Positions 15,462-23,167 of a stretch of DNA of 64,000 nt are shown in pieces. The position numbers and the translations under genes were made by a program. Every line of letters starts with the position of its first letter. The stretch's first letter is position 1. The notes beneath the pieces were generated by a model that saw nothing but the letters and a program-made list of their open reading frames with translations, was not told the origin of the DNA and made no database searches. This DNA is from Streptomyces sp. NBC_01431 (lineage in GTDB: Bacteria > Actinomycetota > Actinomycetes > Streptomycetales > Streptomycetaceae): the NCBI RefSeq assembly GCF_036231355.1, contig NZ_CP109496.1:7006001-7070000 (forward strand). The letters run 5' to 3'.

Positions 15462-16103
15462 TCAGCCGGCGACGAGCGCCTTGAGGTCGGTGAGGGCGTC
15501 GATCCGCCAGTCCGCCGCCGCGACGACGTCGGGGTCGTCCGCCCACCAGTGTCCCCACGGGCCGCGTCGCAGGTGCGCCACGCGAAGGCCCGCCTGCTTG
15601 GCCGGGAAGACGTCCTGGTGGGGATGGTCACCGACGTACACCGTCGCGTGCGGGTCGGCCTGGGCAGCCTCCAGGACACGGGCGAAGAACTCCGGTGACG
15701 GCTTGTCGACGCCCCACTCGGCGGACGTGGCCACCACGTCGGCCGGAAGGTCCAGGCCGCGCAGGAGCTCGCCCACGCGGGCCGTCTGGTTCCCGGCGAC
15801 GACGACCCGGAGGCCGAGATCGCGCAGTCCGCCGAGCGCGGGCCGCACGTCGTCGTACAGGTCCGTCTCGTCCAGGTGCTCCCCGCGGCCCGCCGCCTCG
15901 CGGGCCTCATGGGCCGCGCGGACGTCCATGCCGGGCTTCAGGAGCCGCAGTGCGTCGGCGTTGTCGCGGCCCTGTACGACGACCGCGCCGACGAGCGCGG
16001 AGACCGTGTGCCGTGGGAAACCGAGCCAGTCGGCCCACGAGGCCCAGTAGCGGTCGTCGCGTACGAGTGTTTCGCCCACGTCGAGGACGATGGTCTCAAT
16101 CAT
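15462..16103 (-). CDS. HAD-superfamily hydrolase
   Basis: 213 residues from the ATG at 16103. Motif I is DVGETLV (residues 8-14), motif II VVAGNQTARV, motif III Lys in WGVDKPSPEFF, motif IV YVGDHPHQDV. As in the other HAD gene of this window, the second Asp of DxDGT is replaced (DVGET), which is common in the haloacid-dehalogenase-like/DUF subgroup. The capped fold and the length fit subfamily IA. Substrate unknown; monocistronic. Confidence 0.85.
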   Translation of the reverse strand: MIETIVLDVGETLVRDDRYWASWADWLGFPRHTVSALVGAVVVQGRDNADALRLLKPGMDVRAAHEAREAAGRGEHLDETDLYDDVRPALGGLRDLGLRVVVAGNQTARVGELLRGLDLPADVVATSAEWGVDKPSPEFFARVLEAAQADPHATVYVGDHPHQDVFPAKQAGLRVAHLRRGPWGHWWADDPDVVAAADWRIDALTDLKALVAG

Positions 16104-16249
16104 CACCGTCACCATAAGGGCGAGGGCCCCCGAGGACCGGCAGGGCCGCGCCGACCGAAGTCATCGCTGCAACATTGCGGTAACACAGGAAGAAGAGCGG
16201 TGCGAAGCTGGGGCGGCAGGATAATTTGTCGAGTTCCCTCTTGAGTGGA

Positions 16250-16288
16250 AGAACCGAACGCGGATACGGTGTCTTAACGCGAGGTTCT
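16250..16288 (+). promoter_or_regulatory. Possible 5'-leader hairpin before DUF6421 operon
   Basis: AGAACC (16250-16255) and GGTTCT (16283-16288) can pair, with a short GCG/CGC inner stem. The structure ends just before the GGAGGAAG ribosome site (about 16293-16300). A GATAAT-like -10 lies at 16230-16235. Suggestive only; the rest of the 16104-16305 spacer shows nothing else. Confidence 0.25.
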
Positions 16289-16305
16289 CCTGTGGAGGAA
16301 GTGAC

Positions 16306-17706
16306 ATGACGGAAATTCTTGTGCAGGACCCGGCCGTGGGGGGCGCAGCAGCCGAGGGGCGGGTGGTCGAACACCCTGCCTGGCCCGCGCTCAAGAATGC
16401 CGTCGAGGAGATCCGGCCCTGGCAGTCCAAGGATGGATCGATCGACTTCGACGCCGAGGGCGCCCCGTCCCGCGCCGCCGCCGAGGCGACCCTTGACCAG
16501 GTGATAGCAGCCGTCGAGGAGCTCTCGCCGCTGCTGTCGCACGACGAGGCGTACCACCGTGCCCTGGTCGGCGACCTGCGCAAGTGGGCCGACAGCGGCT
16601 TCGACGTACCGGACTTCCTGGACTCGCTGCTCGCCTTCCACCCGGCCGCCGACCGCGCCGACGGACTCCAGCGCCTGGTCGTGTTCCCCATGTACACGCA
16701 GAACGGCAACCCCGACCGCAACCTCGAAGCGGTCGTGCTGCGCATGGTGTGGCCCGAGTGGCTCGCCGAGCTGGAGGCCACCCGCTACGACAACCCGCTG
16801 TTCTGCGGCATCACCTTCGAGGACTTCACCGCCGGGTACGACACGCACTCGGCCGTCCTGTTCCCGGAGACCATCGCGGTGCGCGAGGCCCCCGAGCGCT
16901 TCACCTGGGGCGGCATCTTCTGCGACCGCGAAGCGGCCCGCTTCCGCGCCGTGACCGAAGCCTCCGTGCGCATCCTCGGCCTCGAACTCCCCGACGACAT
17001 CCGGGAGATGGTGGCCGACCAGGAGCGCTGCGAGAAGGCCTTCGTGCTGTGGGACATGGTGCACGACCGCACGCACAGCCACGGTGACCTGCCGTTCGAC
17101 CCCTTCATGATCAAGCAGCGTCAGCCGTTCTGGATGTACGGCCTCGAAGAGCTGCGCTGCGACCTCACCGCCTTCAAGGAGGCCGTGAAACTGGAAGCCG
17201 AGGGCAACCAGCACGGCCGCGACGTCCAGTACGCCGTGCTGTTCGACCGGATGTTCCGCTTCCCGGTCTCCGGCGACCGCGTACGCAACTACGACGGGCT
17301 CGGCGGCCAGCTCCTCTTCGCCTACCTGCACAAGCACGACGTGGTGCGCTGGACCGACAACAGGCTGCACATCGACTGGGACCGCGCCCCGCAGGTCACC
17401 AACCAGCTGTGCGCCGAGATCGAGAAGCTGTACCGGGACGGCATCGACCGTCCGAAGCTGGTGCACTGGTTCGCGGCGTACGACCTGGTCTCCGAGTACC
17501 TCGCCCCGCACCCCGGATCGCGCTGGGCCAAGGGTCCCGACGCCCTCGACCTGACGCTGCCGCCCCGCAAGCTCGTGGACGACGTGCTTCCGGACGAGTT
17601 TCCGCTCAGCATGTTCTATGAGGCGCTCTCCAAGAAGCTGAAGAACGTGATCGCCTCCACCAAGGGGATCACCGCCACTTCCGCCTCGGTCGGGGCCGCC
17701 GCGTGA
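16306..17706 (+). CDS. DUF6421-family protein
   Basis: 466 residues, ATG preceded by a GGAGGAAG site. I recognise the family as a conserved actinobacterial protein of unknown function. There is no signal peptide and no membrane segment. Conserved-looking blocks are LVVFPMYTQNGNPDRNLEAV, NPLFCGITFEDFTAGYDTHS, LWDMVHDRTHSHGDLPFDPF and QPFWMYGLEELRCDLTAF. The HDRTHSHGD and MYGLEELRCD stretches carry His/Asp/Glu residues that could bind metal. Its end touches an SDR gene, and a threonine aldolase follows. The three appear translationally coupled, which suggests a shared small-molecule pathway. Function inferred from context only. Confidence 0.85.
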   Translation: MTEILVQDPAVGGAAAEGRVVEHPAWPALKNAVEEIRPWQSKDGSIDFDAEGAPSRAAAEATLDQVIAAVEELSPLLSHDEAYHRALVGDLRKWADSGFDVPDFLDSLLAFHPAADRADGLQRLVVFPMYTQNGNPDRNLEAVVLRMVWPEWLAELEATRYDNPLFCGITFEDFTAGYDTHSAVLFPETIAVREAPERFTWGGIFCDREAARFRAVTEASVRILGLELPDDIREMVADQERCEKAFVLWDMVHDRTHSHGDLPFDPFMIKQRQPFWMYGLEELRCDLTAFKEAVKLEAEGNQHGRDVQYAVLFDRMFRFPVSGDRVRNYDGLGGQLLFAYLHKHDVVRWTDNRLHIDWDRAPQVTNQLCAEIEKLYRDGIDRPKLVHWFAAYDLVSEYLAPHPGSRWAKGPDALDLTLPPRKLVDDVLPDEFPLSMFYEALSKKLKNVIASTKGITATSASVGAAA

Positions 17707-17732
17707 GCTCTCGTACGGAAGGGGCGAGGAAG

Positions 17733-18479
17733 ATGAACAACGGACCTCTCAACGGCGCCGTCGTCGCCGTGGCGGGAGCCGCGGGACCCGCCGGCCGGGC
17801 CGCGCTGCTGCGGCTCGCCGAGGCGGGCGCGGTCGTCGTCGGAGCCGACGCGGACGCCGCACGCCTCGCCGAGGCCGTGGACGCCGCGCGGTACGCGCAC
17901 GGCGGGGCGACCGTCACCGGTGACACCGTGGACCTCCTCGACCTCCAGGCCACCCGCGACTGGGCCGACCGCATACAGAAGGACTTCGGCCGGATCGACG
18001 GCATGGTCCACCTCGTCGGCGGCTGGCGCGGCAGCACCTCCTTCCCGGAGACCGATCTGGCCGACTGGGAACTCCTGGAGAAGCTGCTGGTCAAGACCGT
18101 GCAGCACACCTCGCTCGCCTTCCACGACGCGCTGTTGCGCAGCGACCGGGGCCGTTTCGTGCTGGTGAGCCAGTCCGGCGCGCACAAGCCCACCGCGAAC
18201 AACGCCGCGTACAACGCGGGCAAGGCCGCCGCCGAGGCGTGGACGCTCGCGCTCGGCGACGCGTTCCGCAAGGCGGGGGGCGAGAACGGGCCGAAGGCCG
18301 CTGCTGCGATCCTGGTGATCAAGGCACTGGTGCACGACGCGATGCGCGCCGAGCGACCCAATGCGAAGTTCGCGGGCTTCACCGATGTCACGGAGCTGGC
18401 CGACGCCATCGCCGGAGTCTGGGACCGGCCCGCCAAGGAAGTGAATGGACAGCGCCTGTGGCTGACCCCCAAGCCGTGA
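17733..18479 (+). CDS. Short-chain dehydrogenase/reductase (SDR)
   Basis: 248 residues from ATG 17733, with a GAGGAAG site directly upstream; a GTG at 17703 overlapping the DUF6421 stop is the alternative start. NAD(P)-binding AVAGAAGPAGRAALLRL is a variant of TGxxxGxG. The catalytic Ser is in LVSQSGAHKP, and Tyr-Lys in AAYNAGKAAAEAW (Y-x-x-x-K). The C-terminal substrate lid is short. It oxidises or reduces an unknown substrate. It is the middle gene of the DUF6421-SDR-threonine aldolase operon; the next gene's GTG overlaps its TGA. Confidence 0.9.
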   Translation: MNNGPLNGAVVAVAGAAGPAGRAALLRLAEAGAVVVGADADAARLAEAVDAARYAHGGATVTGDTVDLLDLQATRDWADRIQKDFGRIDGMVHLVGGWRGSTSFPETDLADWELLEKLLVKTVQHTSLAFHDALLRSDRGRFVLVSQSGAHKPTANNAAYNAGKAAAEAWTLALGDAFRKAGGENGPKAAAAILVIKALVHDAMRAERPNAKFAGFTDVTELADAIAGVWDRPAKEVNGQRLWLTPKP

Positions 18480-19537
18480 CGACGGACGCGCGAGCGCACC
18501 ACGACCCGACAGTGCGCGGCTTCGCCAGCGACAACTACGCGGGCGCGCACCCCGAAGTCCTGGCCGCGATCGCGCTCGCCAACGGCGGTCACCAGATCGC
18601 GTACGGCGACGACGAGTACACCGACCACCTTCAGCGCGTCATGCACAGCCACTTCGGCGCGAGTGCGGAGGCCTTCCCGGTCTTCAACGGGACCGGCGCG
18701 AACGTCACCGCGCTCCAGGCGCTGACCGACCGCTGGGGCGCGGTGGTCTGCGCCGAGACCGCGCACATCAACGTGGACGAGGGCGGCGCTCCCGAGCGCA
18801 TGGCCGGGCTCAAGCTGCTCACGGTGGCGACACCGGACGGCAAGCTGACGCCCGAGCTCATCGACCGGCAGGCCTGGGGCTGGGACGACGAGCACCGCGC
18901 GATGCCGCAGGTCGTCTCGATCACCCAGAACACCGAGCTGGGCACGGTCTACACGCCCGGCGAGATCAAGGCGATCTGCGACCACGCCCACGAGCGCGGC
19001 ATGAAGGTGCACCTCGACGGGGCGCGGATATCCAACGCGGCCGCCTCCCTCGACGTTCCGATGCGGACGTTCACCAACGCGGTCGGTGTCGACGTGCTGT
19101 CGTTCGGCGGCACCAAGAACGGGATGCTGTTCGGCGAGGCGATCGTCGTCCTCAACCCGGACGCCGTGCGGCAGATGAAGCACATCCGCAAGATGTCCAT
19201 GCAGCTCGCCTCCAAGATGCGCTTCGTGTCGGTGCAGTTGGAGGCGCTGCTCGCCAAGGACCTGTGGCTGCGCAACGCCCGCCACTCCAACGCGATGGCC
19301 CAGCGCCTCGCCGAGGGCGTGCGCCAGGTCGACGGCGTGGAGATCCTCCACGAGGTGCAGGCCAACGCGGTGTTCGCGCGGCTGCCGCACGACGTCAGCG
19401 AGCGGCTCCAGAAGCGCTACCGCTTCTACTTCTGGGACGAGGCGGCCGGTGACGTCCGCTGGATGTGCTCCTTCGACACCACCGAGGACGATGTGGACGG
19501 CTTCCTCGCGGCGCTGAAGGAAGAGATGGCCCGCTAG
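18476..19537 (+). CDS. Low-specificity L-threonine aldolase-type PLP enzyme
   Basis: 353 residues from GTG 18476, which overlaps the SDR stop (GTGA); GTG 18458 is an alternative. Fold-type I PLP enzyme: FASDNYAGAHPEVLAAIALAN at the start, FNGTGANVTALQAL, AHINVDEGGAPERMAG, HLDGARISNAAASL with the PLP-binding Asp/Arg, and the PLP lysine in LSFGGTKNGML. It cleaves L-threonine or L-allo-threonine to glycine and acetaldehyde, or a related beta-hydroxy amino acid. The SDR partner could oxidise or produce the carbonyl product; that link is inferred. Confidence 0.9.
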   Translation: MTTDARAHHDPTVRGFASDNYAGAHPEVLAAIALANGGHQIAYGDDEYTDHLQRVMHSHFGASAEAFPVFNGTGANVTALQALTDRWGAVVCAETAHINVDEGGAPERMAGLKLLTVATPDGKLTPELIDRQAWGWDDEHRAMPQVVSITQNTELGTVYTPGEIKAICDHAHERGMKVHLDGARISNAAASLDVPMRTFTNAVGVDVLSFGGTKNGMLFGEAIVVLNPDAVRQMKHIRKMSMQLASKMRFVSVQLEALLAKDLWLRNARHSNAMAQRLAEGVRQVDGVEILHEVQANAVFARLPHDVSERLQKRYRFYFWDEAAGDVRWMCSFDTTEDDVDGFLAALKEEMAR

Positions 19538-19577
19538 CCCCTCGAAGCGGATACTTATGCGACCGACCGCAAAGCTA

Positions 19578-19607
19578 TTGACGCGCGGCCGGTCGCATTC
19601 GTACCCT
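19578..19607 (+). promoter_or_regulatory. Promoter TTGACG-N18-TACCCT with inverted repeat
   Basis: TTGACG (19578-19583) and TACCCT (19602-19607) are separated by 18 bp. The next gene starts at ATG 19616, 8 nt after the -10 box, so the message is likely leaderless. TGCGACCG (19558-19565) and CGGTCGCA (19590-19597) form an inverted repeat around the -35 box, a plausible operator. Confidence 0.6.
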
Positions 19608-19615
19608 CACGGGCC

Positions 19616-20215
19616 ATGGATCCAATACAGCGGAACCCTCAACTCTCCGCCTATCTAGTCGCGGACGAGGTCGTCGACCATGAGCACCCCACGGTGCGCG
19701 AGAGGGCGGCCCGACTCAAGTCCGGCACCACCGACGCATACTCATACGCGAAGGCGGCCTTCGAGTACGTACGGGACGAGATCCCGCACTCCACCGACTC
19801 CGGCGACCCGCGGGTCACCTGGCGCGCCTCCGACGTCCTCGCGCAGCGCACCGGGATCTGCTGTGCCAAGGCGCACGCCCTCGCCGCGCTGCTGCGGGCC
19901 GAAGGCATCCCGGCCGCGTTCTGCTATCAGCGCCTGACCGAGAACGGTGCGGACCCGGCCCTGCACGGCCTCATCGCCCTCAAGCTGCCCGGCACCGATA
20001 CCTGGGCGCGTCAGGACCCGCGGGGCAACGTGCCGCCCGGTGTGGACGCCCAGTTCTCCCTCGATGAGGAGCGGCTGGCCTGGCCCGTCCGCGCGGAGTT
20101 CAGCGAAGTGGACTATCCAGTACTCTTTGATGAACCGCACCCGGCGGTGGTCGCCGCGCTCAAGGCCGCGCCCGACCGGCCGTCGCTGTGGACGATCTAC
20201 CCGACCGAACTGTGA
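19616..20215 (+). CDS. Transglutaminase-like domain protein
   Basis: 199 residues, a bare transglutaminase-like (papain-fold) domain. The catalytic triad is readable: Cys in TGICCAKAHALAALLR (near residue 82), His in LHGLIALKL, and Asp in ARQDPRGN. It has no signal peptide, so it should act in the cytoplasm, as a protease, amidase or cross-linker of unknown target. A strong promoter is immediately upstream and the mRNA is probably leaderless. A B3/B4-domain gene follows after 13 nt and is probably cotranscribed. Confidence 0.88.
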   Translation: MDPIQRNPQLSAYLVADEVVDHEHPTVRERAARLKSGTTDAYSYAKAAFEYVRDEIPHSTDSGDPRVTWRASDVLAQRTGICCAKAHALAALLRAEGIPAAFCYQRLTENGADPALHGLIALKLPGTDTWARQDPRGNVPPGVDAQFSLDEERLAWPVRAEFSEVDYPVLFDEPHPAVVAALKAAPDRPSLWTIYPTEL

Positions 20216-20228
20216 GGCACCACCGATC

Positions 20229-20933
20229 ATGACGCTCACGCTCACCGTGTCCGACGACGTCGCGGCTCTCGCGCCCGGCTTCACCCACGTCGCCATCGAA
20301 GCGGCCGGACTCGTCAACGCCCCCAGCGACAGCGCGAGTTCGGCACTCCTGGACGACGCGGCGCGGCGACTGTCCGAGCGGCTCGGCTCGCGCGCCCCGC
20401 ACGAGGACCCGCACCTCAACGCCTGGCGCGAGGCCTACGCCGCCTTCGGCGCCAAGCCGAACCGCACCCGCAACTCGGCGGAGGCGCTCGCCAGGCGCGC
20501 GGTGGCCGACGGCGGCCTGCCGCGCATCAACCGCCTCGTGGACGTGTACAACGCGATCAGCGTCGCCCACCTCGTTCCGGTCGGCGGCGAGGACACCGAC
20601 CACATCAAGGGAGCGATGCGGCTGGTGCGGGCCACTGGCCGGGAGCCGTTCCACACGGTCGCGGGCGGCGAGGCGGTCGTCGAGTATCCGGAGACGGGTG
20701 AAGTGGTGTGGTGCGACGACGAGGGCGTCACCTGCCGTCGCTGGAACTGGCGTCAGGGAGTGCGGACCCGGCTCACCGAGGAGTCGGTCAACGCGCTCTT
20801 CCTGCTCGAAGGCATGGCCCCGCACTGCGACCTGGTGACGGCCGGCGCCGAACTGGCCGACCTCCTGGAGAAGTTCAGCCCCGGGGCCCGGATCACCGTC
20901 CACGCCCCGGTCGGCGGCTTCGTGAAGGCGTGA
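20229..20933 (+). CDS. B3/B4 domain (phenylalanyl-tRNA synthetase beta-like) protein
   Basis: 234 residues from ATG 20229; a weak GAGG site lies about 10 nt upstream. Free-standing B3/B4 fold: WREAYAAFGAKPNRTRNSAE, then LPRINRLVDVYNAISVAHLVPVGGEDTDHIKG, then WNWRQGVRTRLTEESVNALFLLEG. In phenylalanyl-tRNA synthetase this domain edits misacylated tRNA. Free-standing copies are proposed editing or aminoacyl-binding proteins. It is 13 nt downstream of the transglutaminase-like gene and probably cotranscribed with it. Confidence 0.9.
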   Translation: MTLTLTVSDDVAALAPGFTHVAIEAAGLVNAPSDSASSALLDDAARRLSERLGSRAPHEDPHLNAWREAYAAFGAKPNRTRNSAEALARRAVADGGLPRINRLVDVYNAISVAHLVPVGGEDTDHIKGAMRLVRATGREPFHTVAGGEAVVEYPETGEVVWCDDEGVTCRRWNWRQGVRTRLTEESVNALFLLEGMAPHCDLVTAGAELADLLEKFSPGARITVHAPVGGFVKA

Positions 20934-20937
20934 CGAT

Positions 20938-21669
20938 TCAGCCCGCTGTCTCCCGGGCCTTCACCTGCTCGGGCGTCGGCGCCGTGCCGCCGAGGTGGGC
21001 CGGCACCCACCAGGTGTCGCTCGCGTCCTTCGGGCGGACCGGATAGGCGCGCTGGGCGGCTTCGAGCAGCTCCTGGCAGCGCTCGCGAAGCCGCCGGGTG
21101 ATGGCGCCCGCGAACTGGTCCGCGGGCGCCTCCACCGGCTCGCCGACGCGGATGGTGACGGGGATGTGGCTGCGCTTGAAGTTGCGCGGGCGGCCCTTCG
21201 TCCAGACCCGCTGGGTGCCCCACAGTGCCATCGGGATCAGCGGGACCCCCGCCTCCTGCGCGAGCCTGGCCGCACCCGACTTGAAGCTCTTCAGCGTGAA
21301 CGACTGAGAGATCGTCGCCTCCGGGAACACCCCGATCACCTCACCGGAGCGCAGCGAGGCCAGCGCGTGCTGGTAGGCGTCCTCGCCCTGCTTGCGGTCC
21401 ACCGGGATGTGCTTCATGCCCCGCATCAGCGGGCCGGAGATCTTGTGCCGGAACACCGACTCCTTGGCCATGAACCGGACGAGGCGCTTCTGTGGCAGCG
21501 CCGCGAGGCCGGTGAAGATGAAGTCCAGATAGCTGATGTGGTTGCTGACGAGGACCGCCCCGCCCGTGCGAGGGATGTTCTCCGAACCCTGGGTGTCGAT
21601 CTTCAGGTCGAGCGCCTTGAACATCGTGCGTGCGGCGCCGATGACCGGCTGATAGACGAGTTCTGCCAT
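20938..21669 (-). CDS. 1-acyl-sn-glycerol-3-phosphate acyltransferase (PlsC family)
   Basis: 243 residues. The acyltransferase motifs are NHISYLD (His/Asp catalytic pair, near residue 43), GMKHIPVDRKQG (glycerol-phosphate-binding Arg) and GVFPEATIS; PLIPMALWGT follows. It acylates lysophosphatidate in membrane lipid synthesis, or a related acceptor. Only a weak membrane association is seen at the N-terminus. Convergent, 4 nt from the B3/B4 gene. The start ATG 21669 has GGGGG-type purines upstream. Confidence 0.9.
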   Translation of the reverse strand: MAELVYQPVIGAARTMFKALDLKIDTQGSENIPRTGGAVLVSNHISYLDFIFTGLAALPQKRLVRFMAKESVFRHKISGPLMRGMKHIPVDRKQGEDAYQHALASLRSGEVIGVFPEATISQSFTLKSFKSGAARLAQEAGVPLIPMALWGTQRVWTKGRPRNFKRSHIPVTIRVGEPVEAPADQFAGAITRRLRERCQELLEAAQRAYPVRPKDASDTWWVPAHLGGTAPTPEQVKARETAG

Positions 21670-21932
21670 CTGAGGGGGGACCCTTCGTGTGCCCGGGGAG
21701 GGTGCTCCCGGAGATAAGTTACGCAGCCGTAGGTTTTAGGCTTTGGGCAGATGGTGCCCGATGCGCGCCGAGCTGGCCAGTCCTGGCGCTGTGCACAGGG
21801 GAGATTCTCGTCACGTCTTCGCAGGTCGGGGCCCCGGGAATCATTGCGGACCGATACGCGCTGCAACCGTACGACAGTGCAGGTAGTGGCGGCGTGAAGA
21901 CGCGGGCGGGGGCGGTTGTGGGAGGCGGCGCT

Positions 21933-22253
21933 GTGGACGACGGCGGGCGCAGGCTCGGCGAGGCAGAACTGGGGGCCGGGCTCGGGCGGCGGGCCACGCT
22001 GGTGCAGTTCTCCAGCGCCTTCTGCCAGCCGTGCCGGGCGACGCGACGCACCCTGGCCGAGGTGGCCGCCATGGTGGAGGGCGTCGCGCACGTGGAGATC
22101 GACGCCGAGGAGCGGCTCGGCCTCGTACGCGATCTGGAGATCGTGAAGACGCCGACGGTGCTGGTGCTCGACGCCGCGGGCCGCATCGTGCGCCGGGCGT
22201 CCGGACAGCCCCGCCGCGCGGACGTCATCGCCGCGCTGGGGCAAGCGGTATGA
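21933..22253 (+). CDS. Thioredoxin-like protein
   Basis: 106 residues from GTG 21933, which has GGGAGG 7 nt upstream. The frame is open upstream, but that part is not protein-like. Thioredoxin fold: TLVQFSSAFCQPCRATRRTL with CQPC redox pair at about residues 30-33, then AHVEIDAEERLGLVRDLEIVKTPTVLVLD with the cis-Pro before TVLVL. As I recall them, relatives in Streptomyces carry an N-terminal membrane anchor. None is visible here, so either the anchor is lost or the start is annotated differently. Probably a disulfide reductase of the cytoplasm. Confidence 0.8.
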   Translation: MDDGGRRLGEAELGAGLGRRATLVQFSSAFCQPCRATRRTLAEVAAMVEGVAHVEIDAEERLGLVRDLEIVKTPTVLVLDAAGRIVRRASGQPRRADVIAALGQAV

Positions 22254-22292
22254 GGGGGCGCAGTGAGGGATCTCCCACATTCCGATGGGCAC

Positions 22293-22322
22293 TTGACTGT
22301 GAGCGCCCCCAATCGTCAGTCT
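22293..22322 (+). promoter_or_regulatory. Promoter TTGACT-N18-CAGTCT for leader peptide and flavin reductase
   Basis: TTGACT (22293-22298) and CAGTCT (22317-22322) are spaced by 18 bp. The predicted start of transcription coincides with the leader-peptide GTG at 22329. The -10 hexamer is weak (one mismatch at the essential first T), but it lies inside the operator. Confidence 0.45.
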
Positions 22323-22328
22323 GACGAT
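22312..22328. promoter_or_regulatory. 17-bp palindrome ATCGTCAG-T-CTGACGAT
   Basis: Perfect palindrome covering the -10 region and ending one base before the leader-peptide start. Its place suggests a repressor-binding site. The regulator is not encoded next door. Confidence 0.6.
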
Positions 22329-22409
22329 GTGCCGACCGACCTCCTTCTTTATGGACGCGCCCATGTGGACCTCGCCCGCAACGCGAGCGCGCGCTGTCCA
22401 GGCTGCTGA
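22329..22409 (+). CDS. Leader peptide with R-x-HVDL-x-R-x-x-S-A-x-C motif
   Basis: 26-codon ORF from GTG 22329 to TGA 22407-22409, too short for ordinary gene calls. It reads GRAHVDLARNASARCPGC at the C-terminal end. This HVDLARxASAxC pattern is the one I know from small leader peptides ahead of sulfur-related genes in Streptomyces. The two Cys codons (22395-22397 and 22404-22406) sit at its end. It starts at the predicted transcription start, so it is leaderless. A hairpin (22401-22421) overlaps its stop codon, as expected for ribosome-dependent attenuation in response to cysteine. Confidence 0.7.
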   Translation: MPTDLLLYGRAHVDLARNASARCPGC

Positions 22410-22421
22410 CCATCCGCAGCC
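22401..22421 (+). promoter_or_regulatory. Attenuator hairpin GGCTGC-N9-GCAGCC over leader stop
   Basis: Perfect 6-bp stem. The last Cys codon (TGC) lies in the left arm and the TGA in the loop. A ribosome stalled at the Cys codons would melt the hairpin; one that terminates normally would clear it. About 32 nt later comes the flavin reductase ribosome site. Confidence 0.5.
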
Positions 22422-22452
22422 CACGTCGCACCCACCGCAGAAGGACATTTCG

Positions 22453-22968
22453 ATGACGGCCTCGCCCGATCTCGGTACCGCACGCACCGCCTCCCCGGAC
22501 CTGCTCAAGTCGGTCTTCCGCCAGCACGCCGCGGGTGTCGCGGTGATCACCGCCCAGCGGGGCGGCCGCCCCGTCGGTTTCACCGCCACCTCCCTCAACT
22601 CCGTCGCCGCCGAGCCCCCGTTGGTCTCCTTCGGGATCGGCACCGGCTCGTCGAGCTGGCCCGTGGTGGCCGAGACCCGCCACATCGGCGTGCACATACT
22701 CGGCGAGCACCAGCAGGACCTGGCCGCGACGTTCGCCCGCAGCGGCGCCGACCGGTTCGGGGCCCCCACGCGCTGGCGCACCGGCCCCGAGGGCGTGCCG
22801 ATCCTGGACGGCGTACTGGCCTGGCTGGTCTGCGAGGTGGTGGCCCGCGTCCCGGCGGGCGAGAGCGACCACCGCATCGTGCTGGGCCGTGTGGTCACCG
22901 GCGACCCGGCCGGCGCCGGGCGTCCGCTGCTCTACCACCAGGGCCGCTTCAACGCTCTGCGCGACTGA
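22453..22968 (+). CDS. Flavin reductase family (FMN-binding split-barrel) protein
   Basis: 171 residues from ATG 22453, AAGGA site 9 nt upstream. The frame is open back to 22327, but the upstream part is the attenuator region in another frame. Flavin-binding split barrel: FRQHAAGVAVITAQRGGRPVGFTATSLNSVAAEPPLVSFGIG (typical flavin-reductase core), then FNALRD at the end with the conserved R-F. It supplies reduced FMN or FAD to a monooxygenase. With a cysteine-ending leader peptide, a role in sulfur acquisition (as for sulfonate monooxygenase partners) is likely but inferred. Confidence 0.9.
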   Translation: MTASPDLGTARTASPDLLKSVFRQHAAGVAVITAQRGGRPVGFTATSLNSVAAEPPLVSFGIGTGSSSWPVVAETRHIGVHILGEHQQDLAATFARSGADRFGAPTRWRTGPEGVPILDGVLAWLVCEVVARVPAGESDHRIVLGRVVTGDPAGAGRPLLYHQGRFNALRD

Positions 22969-23167
22969 GAGTTCCGCCGCGCGGCGATTACTCAGCGTTG
23001 GCAAGGTCACAGTTCAAAGCGCTTGCTTACTTGGGACAAGCTGGGTGTACTGGCGAGTAATATTTCGGTTGGAGCGCCGGTCGCCCCGACCGGAAACCGC
23101 CCCATCAGGCGCCTATGCTGCGTGCAACAAGGCAGCCCAGAAATGACGATGCAGTAGGAGAGCCGGC
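22969..23167. other. 199-nt spacer before etfB
   Basis: No ORF of merit. ATTACTC (22987-22993) and GAGTAAT (23055-23061) form an inverted repeat 61 nt apart, which could be paired operators or chance. No promoter is convincing. The GTG of etfB has an AGGAGA site (23156-23161). Confidence 0.3.

Noticed and set aside
16096..17511. 471-codon open frame on the - strand
   Set aside because: Antisense to DUF6421; low-complexity Val/Gly/Ala/Glu composition with no motif or ribosome site.
17669..19390. 573-codon open frame on the - strand
   Set aside because: Antisense to the SDR and threonine aldolase genes, which both have complete catalytic motifs; no recognisable motif on this strand.
22327..22452. 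N-terminal extension of the flavin reductase from ATG 22327
   Set aside because: A leader peptide with a family motif fills this region in another frame, and an AAGGA ribosome site precedes ATG 22453.
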